A DNA stretch of 64,000 bases from Phytophthora colocasiae (taxonomy: Eukaryota; Oomycota; Peronosporomycetes; Peronosporales; Peronosporaceae), in the NCBI GenBank assembly GCA_018806915.1, contig JAGKQI010000093.1, positions 1,054,001-1,118,000 on the forward strand, in the 5' to 3' direction. This document shows positions 63,601 through 64,000 of the stretch, one piece after another; the stretch's first letter is position 1, and every line of letters starts with the position of its first letter. The position numbers and the translations under genes were made by a program. The notes under the pieces were generated by a model. The model had not been told where the DNA came from. It ran no database searches and saw only the letters and a list, made by a program, of their open reading frames with translations.

Positions 63601-64000
63601 ATATATGCAAATCATTGAATTGGGCCACACTGTTCCAACCTCCACACACCAGCATCAAATCATCCACAGCGCAAGCTTGATGCCCAGCTCGTTTTTCAGG
63701 TGGCTTGCCTTTGCATGTGACTTTGCTCCACGTTAAGTCATCAGTCCGCAGCATATACAAGTCGTCAAAGTCTTTCCTGCCATAGCCTGTACCTCCATAT
63801 CCTCCGAAAACGTAAATAGAGCGTCGAATAGCAACAGCCGAATGAGCTCCTCTCGGTGCAGGCAGCACTGGCGCCACAGGCTTGGCCACACTGGCTCGAT
63901 GGTTGTTAGCACCTCCTGAAGCAGCTCCAGACTGACTCCAGTCCACTGTGATCGGATTGAAGATCCAAAGGTCGTTGAACCTCGAGGAGCTGCTATGAAA
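51665..64000 (-). CDS. Outer-arm axonemal dynein heavy chain (Kelch/IPT N-terminus), 5' end outside window
   Basis: One uninterrupted frame of over 4100 codons, open to the right edge. The codon at 63946 is GTG and the Kelch reading continues upstream (SSRFNDLWIFNPITVDW), so the start lies outside. In order (residues from 63946): Kelch repeats ~1-240 (YVFGGYGGTGYGRKDFDDLY, VFGGWANVWLNDIFYLDV), IPT/TIG ~245-330 (GIFPDFGPITGG), filamin-like ~335-430, linker ~500-1200, AAA1 GPAGTGKTETTKDL ~1247, AAA2 GPPGSGKTECCETL ~1528, AAA3 GNAGTGKTQLVQGL ~1860, AAA4 GVGGSGRKSLARL ~2239, antiparallel stalk coiled coil with microtubule-binding tip ~2500-2820, AAA5-6, C-terminal domain to stop at 51665 (KWILAGVALVMQRDS). 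The Kelch/IPT tail resembles Chlamydomonas alpha heavy chain (ODA11). Powers zoospore flagella. Confidence 0.96.
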   Translation of the reverse strand, partial: FHSSSSRFNDLWIFNPITVDWSQSGAASGGANNHRASVAKPVAPVLPAPRGAHSAVAIRRSIYVFGGYGGTGYGRKDFDDLYMLRTDDLTWSKVTCKGKPPEKRAGHQACAVDDLMLVCGGWNSVAQFNDLHIFDSTVNSWTLVEGTHMATTLPRWNHACCAVLAIPHAKVFVFGGVVGEDNNYNAQGSYMNDLSILDTGDMSWSIPEIEGTPPCGRSDTTLTYDDKGSRLIVFGGWANVWLNDIFYLDVSCVVGPPYGITGIFPDFGPITGGAALVIEGIDFVNKPVSIRFSCRKGSVDVPGEYVNDHTLNVVAPDFTAYPAGDVQVRVALQGDSFTTTFQTYNYFSVTYAPLCFAYGPGVLSGGASGEPTCFIIQARDAQRSLRTRGGDEFIVEISLGDSDPIFLPTLQIQDLLNGKYLVSYTVPSPGEYQVRIEFQGTFGGTAGTIRGSPYTATFDDIVTREMNLMTGKLVLDQVLHDLQELQQSTRECNIGLEQPLSDPTWSPEQITAALIRLKEHVFMVEKRGEAISISVEELRAEIAFLKDAGIMVAKELDILTAIEVAWGEVLKKVPAASNRIAPLISTQSLKFRDEVAAYMEELQAKEAQLKSKDFWKFSVGVNAAITLITEEQVNAENDERVFKQKKHIAEILECEDLMEPCSAVLTAIQRTLGHGHQMWESITEVTRKIDLSREIPWSMIDGIVLEEEAKAFLALVKATHKDIRDCDAFKKFERLVKDFLSTCPLFQALRHPSMRRRHWQDLIAVSGKTFECPDDNPLLKFADILALNLHEFQRDVEEITDRAQKEAKQESILQELESRWSNICLTMTPYKETTVPLLYMAEEDVEMLESDQLLIQGMTSGRNSFFQEQTQQWRSKLMLVSDIVGTVLDIQRSWSYLEPLFMQSEEVKQELPDEAARFEDVDELVRQTLQSMWSQEPPGNVLLASQLPGLLDLLNDLRARLEKCQQALKEYLDSKRRMFPRFYFISEADLLDILSNGSNPQKVMIHLEKVFLATHTLLLEKANGGPASSVVATHFISNDSAKESISFENEVHLEGKVELYMQTILESMQLTLKGHVTRSITRFPEQNRVDWLLQKLPPASEGAVAKDNMDAAQVALLVAGIEYARSVESAFVLLSKSHATAMKELLEKIVIQLNDLIKLTQSNLPKGDRQRTMCMITMDAHSRDIVQKLLYEEITTPSSFLWQSQLKQRRSDHQNHNYLEICDATFDYGFEYLGNGPRLVITPLTDRIYVTATQALHIQMGCAPAGPAGTGKTETTKDLANMVGKICYVFNCSPEMDYKNLGNIFKGLASAGAWGCFDEFNRLAPEVLSVCSVQFKAVCDGIRSESDQVVIEGDLVRLDPTCGTFITMNPGYLGRSELPEGLKALFRPITVMAPDLVLICENMLMAEGFREAKLLAAKFFSLYSLLRELLSKQDHYDWGLRAVKSVLVVAGAFKRAETKLSEQEILMRSLRDFNLPKIVKQDLLVFNGLLSDLFPNLNLPRKVDESMEKYVHVACEDRGLWPHEQFRLKVIQLEELLAIRHCVFIMGPPGSGKTECCETLVAARKKKGEDYVTKVIDLNPKAVSTEDLYGYMVLGTREWKDGLLSKIMRDVSSGSATDPRPKWIVLDGDLDANWIESMNSVMDDNKMLTLASNERIPLKPNMRLLFEIRDLKYATPATVSRAGILYISDDDGFQWRSFLASWVATKGTSVQQRTALGEAMNKYVEPIITFIRQCCKTIVPIQDITMVQTYLYFLDAVLDAETMRDFKKVDILSGFISVWAFGAPLTITDDGTDYRKLFSEWWRGEFKHIKLPARDTVFDYWLDPNTFSFDTWRASPYFKTIHFDGSVPMSSVTVPTPETASITSWMSIMVREERPFMLCGNAGTGKTQLVQGLLNNLDGRVSGAVSSSTQAMVASVAATKGPATSISINFNYYTNAHALQVILESKLSKRVGSTFGPTVGDQLIYFLDDLNLPQVDPYGTQSAIALLRQYLDYGHWYDRAKFTLKQIVNVQFLSCMNPNAGSFSINPRLQRHFVTFALPQLSAASLQVIYTTFLEGYVADFVEDIRKMAQPILKAALSLHVLICSTFRKTAANFHYEFNIRHVANVFQGLLMAKPPMFEDSLKFALLWIHESSRVYGDRLVSTQDQAKFTSIVQQQARKCFPALNFMRYFAPVSSGSETSNESSDPILFCHFANGLRTNEYDQVVSLQALHSTVNEALAEHNELNAKMDLVLFKDALEHIARIVRIISNPSGHALLVGVGGSGRKSLARLSTFICGYALVEITITQSYSLLDFKSDLQNMFMKAGVKGDSVVFLFDDNQIKNERMLVYLNDLLSSGNIPDLYNADEQTNLIQQFQPKMMAALAASTAADPTSDINSTMNTGSEGSEKERAWRWFVQEIKRNLHVVLCFSPATPDFRMRARKFPALVNCSLIDWFQPWPKEALRSVAARFLSFEDLPQLIPPENVAMAVQNFMPFAFQSTNTVAVEFYTLEKRRVYSTPKSYLECLALYRKLLAQKHASHQKAVQRLQSGLEKMESTGDIVANMEEELKRTLEEAEKKKVIVEELAGRLQKDKELVESETARANIEREKCAVIQTDVSAKKADTEADLAQAQPMVDAAMAALDTLNKKDLGNCKTMAKPPAGVGDIFGAVVVLFAGVNSNVVIQKNGKVKDKDRSWEASKKALLGNINALVEELKGFKELVDTQQVPEVNWKEIRPFLQLEYFNVEAIEKKNSAAAGLCAWVINIVAYYDAIVVVEPKKRALEEANDKLRVANERLDVVNQKVAALEEKLATLTEEFDKINQEVLDAVALLERGRLRMELARRLANALGSESERWTHELEQLHASAEMLVCDVVIAASFVSYVGAFTKPFRDLLIKYKWLPFLRKALIENTSKKDKGGDKTAVLNEDGNPLQVLATLSEIAEWNTKGLPSDRVSVENGAIVRNSTRAPLLIDPQLQGIYWLREMEKYARRGAPNSLQVVRQDQPNLPSLLETAVEQGYTVIVESMGEKLEVCLWPLISRSTTIRGHKTFLKMGDKLVELHPDFRLYLHTKLSNPHYPPEMQAETTMINFAVTQQGLEDQLLSLVVRKEWPKIAKVRTALIHQQNEFKIRIQTLEDRILSSLADAEGDVTENVQVITDLETTKATAQEIAKKAAKATAYEAQINELSAKYQSVASRGALLFFIMDGLHRMHSYYVYSLNAYVVIFQRGIDLVQPDKEAGRPPSSGGGGLLGRLKAAAKKVIVSQRFQWNSDLLLADRVVENNSEQDLDTLMKETDQLEMPSNTQIEARCTQLKTSITDVVFNYIRRGLFEKDKLTLATQLCFAIMQSDKKIDPVDIRQLMTCGTANDMGTGMGLLSEWMSETTWLRVRKLEENIPNFQKLTTFMRSDSEEWREWCDAEKPEVRPLPGQYKASVTPIQLLHLVRVLRPDRMLFSLRSFLSDTFGKQMVQQPPFDMEAAYQETSASTPMFFVLFPGVDPTSWVETLGKKFDFTYERGNLINISMGQGQEEYADSVLMKFSREGSWVILQNIHLMQSWLLRLERTLEVYSVSADQNFRCFLSSEAPALASLSNLPESLLQSCIKVANEAPTDLKSNLRRAWANFSAKQLEVCTQPNEYQGCLFALCFFHALVLGRRRFGSQGWSRPYSFNTGDLLICSDVLRRYLDTAATSRSKSLPWDDLRYIFGEIMYGGHITDHWDRITNNAYLDEVFTQDILRGKELTAGFKCPDPFTYSYTKYVDHIETKLPSESPTVYGLHPNAEVGYLVEASNELFATIAKFQPSTGPSTPDGSVSKSSSTGATRENAQVYSVIEELLERIPPEIDLADLQTKAEPLLTTEQSPYVIVALQEAARMHTLVHEIQSTLVELTKGIQGTLNMTEPMEDLMEALSINQVPGRNVLHMCSWERYAWWSRKSLSLWFSDLLDRIQFLSNWTSEFRLPYSMWISGLFNPTAFLTAIKQCTARTHGIPLDSMAIETHVTPIAETEGAESYPEMGAYIHGLFMEGARWEFPMKDGEKTSPFSYEVDSVPCGGHLVDPMPKELLPVAPVIYARAVVIDNKWEATAVGHFRRNKDVFDCPVYQTTLRGPTYVFLATLNTIHPKAKWILAGVALVMQRDS

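Noticed and set aside
63946..63948. Dynein start codon at 63946
   Set aside because: The codon is GTG and the upstream 18 codons to the window edge continue a Kelch blade, so the gene starts outside.

Overview
The window reads as oomycete (Phytophthora-type) nuclear DNA. The evidence is a homogentisate 1,2-dioxygenase with 56-67 bp introns, very long intron-poor genes for a flagellar outer-arm dynein, a kinesin and a multi-PHD protein, an Inr-like promoter match, and a transposon mix typical of Phytophthora (Ty3/gypsy, Helitron, MULE, pogo/Tigger, Crypton, PIF/Harbinger, L1/Tx1-type LINE). No element name was checked against a database; names rest on motifs visible in translation.

Layout. 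1-7.9 kb: a minus-strand Ty3/gypsy retrotransposon cut by the left edge (leader/LTR, gag with an in-frame stop, then pol in the -1 frame with protease, a long repetitive linker, RT and the start of RNase H). It is saturated with GGATC/GATCC. 8-10.5 kb: a decayed minus-strand Helitron. 11.9-17.7 kb: a giant near-perfect palindrome with 2.7 kb arms, each holding a broken MULE transposase. 18.2-19.4 kb: an S33-peptidase relic running into an acidic MULE-like N-terminus. 20.4-22.1 kb: a pogo/Tigger transposase, then a tRNA-like gene, a TA-flanked MITE and a chromodomain ORF. 23.6-25.5 kb: a second MULE. 26.0-28.1 kb: a Crypton (tyrosine recombinase plus GCR1_C-like domain) with GTGCA-N3-TGCAC palindromes on both sides.

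28.4-38.1 kb is a host gene island, all plus strand: PHD-finger protein, kinesin, homogentisate dioxygenase (seven exons, 440 aa). Only 38 bp after the dioxygenase stop begins a PIF/Harbinger element (38187-48226, 40 bp terminal inverted repeats, TAA duplication). It has been filled by a head-to-tail series of Helitrons (38282-47278) whose units abut exactly as CTAG|TC; one unit carries RepHel coding. 48.4-51.1 kb holds a Rab relic and a LINE relic. 51.7-64 kb is one uninterrupted minus-strand frame for an outer-arm dynein heavy chain with a Kelch/IPT N-terminus, continuing past the right edge.

Host genes appear intact. Nearly every transposon gene carries frameshifts or stops, apart from the retrotransposon pol frame, which is open wherever it was checked. 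The most unusual structures are the Helitron array nested in the Harbinger element, the MULE palindrome, the Crypton with its palindromic sites, and the GATC-saturated retroelement with a recoding-type hairpin at the gag-pol junction.
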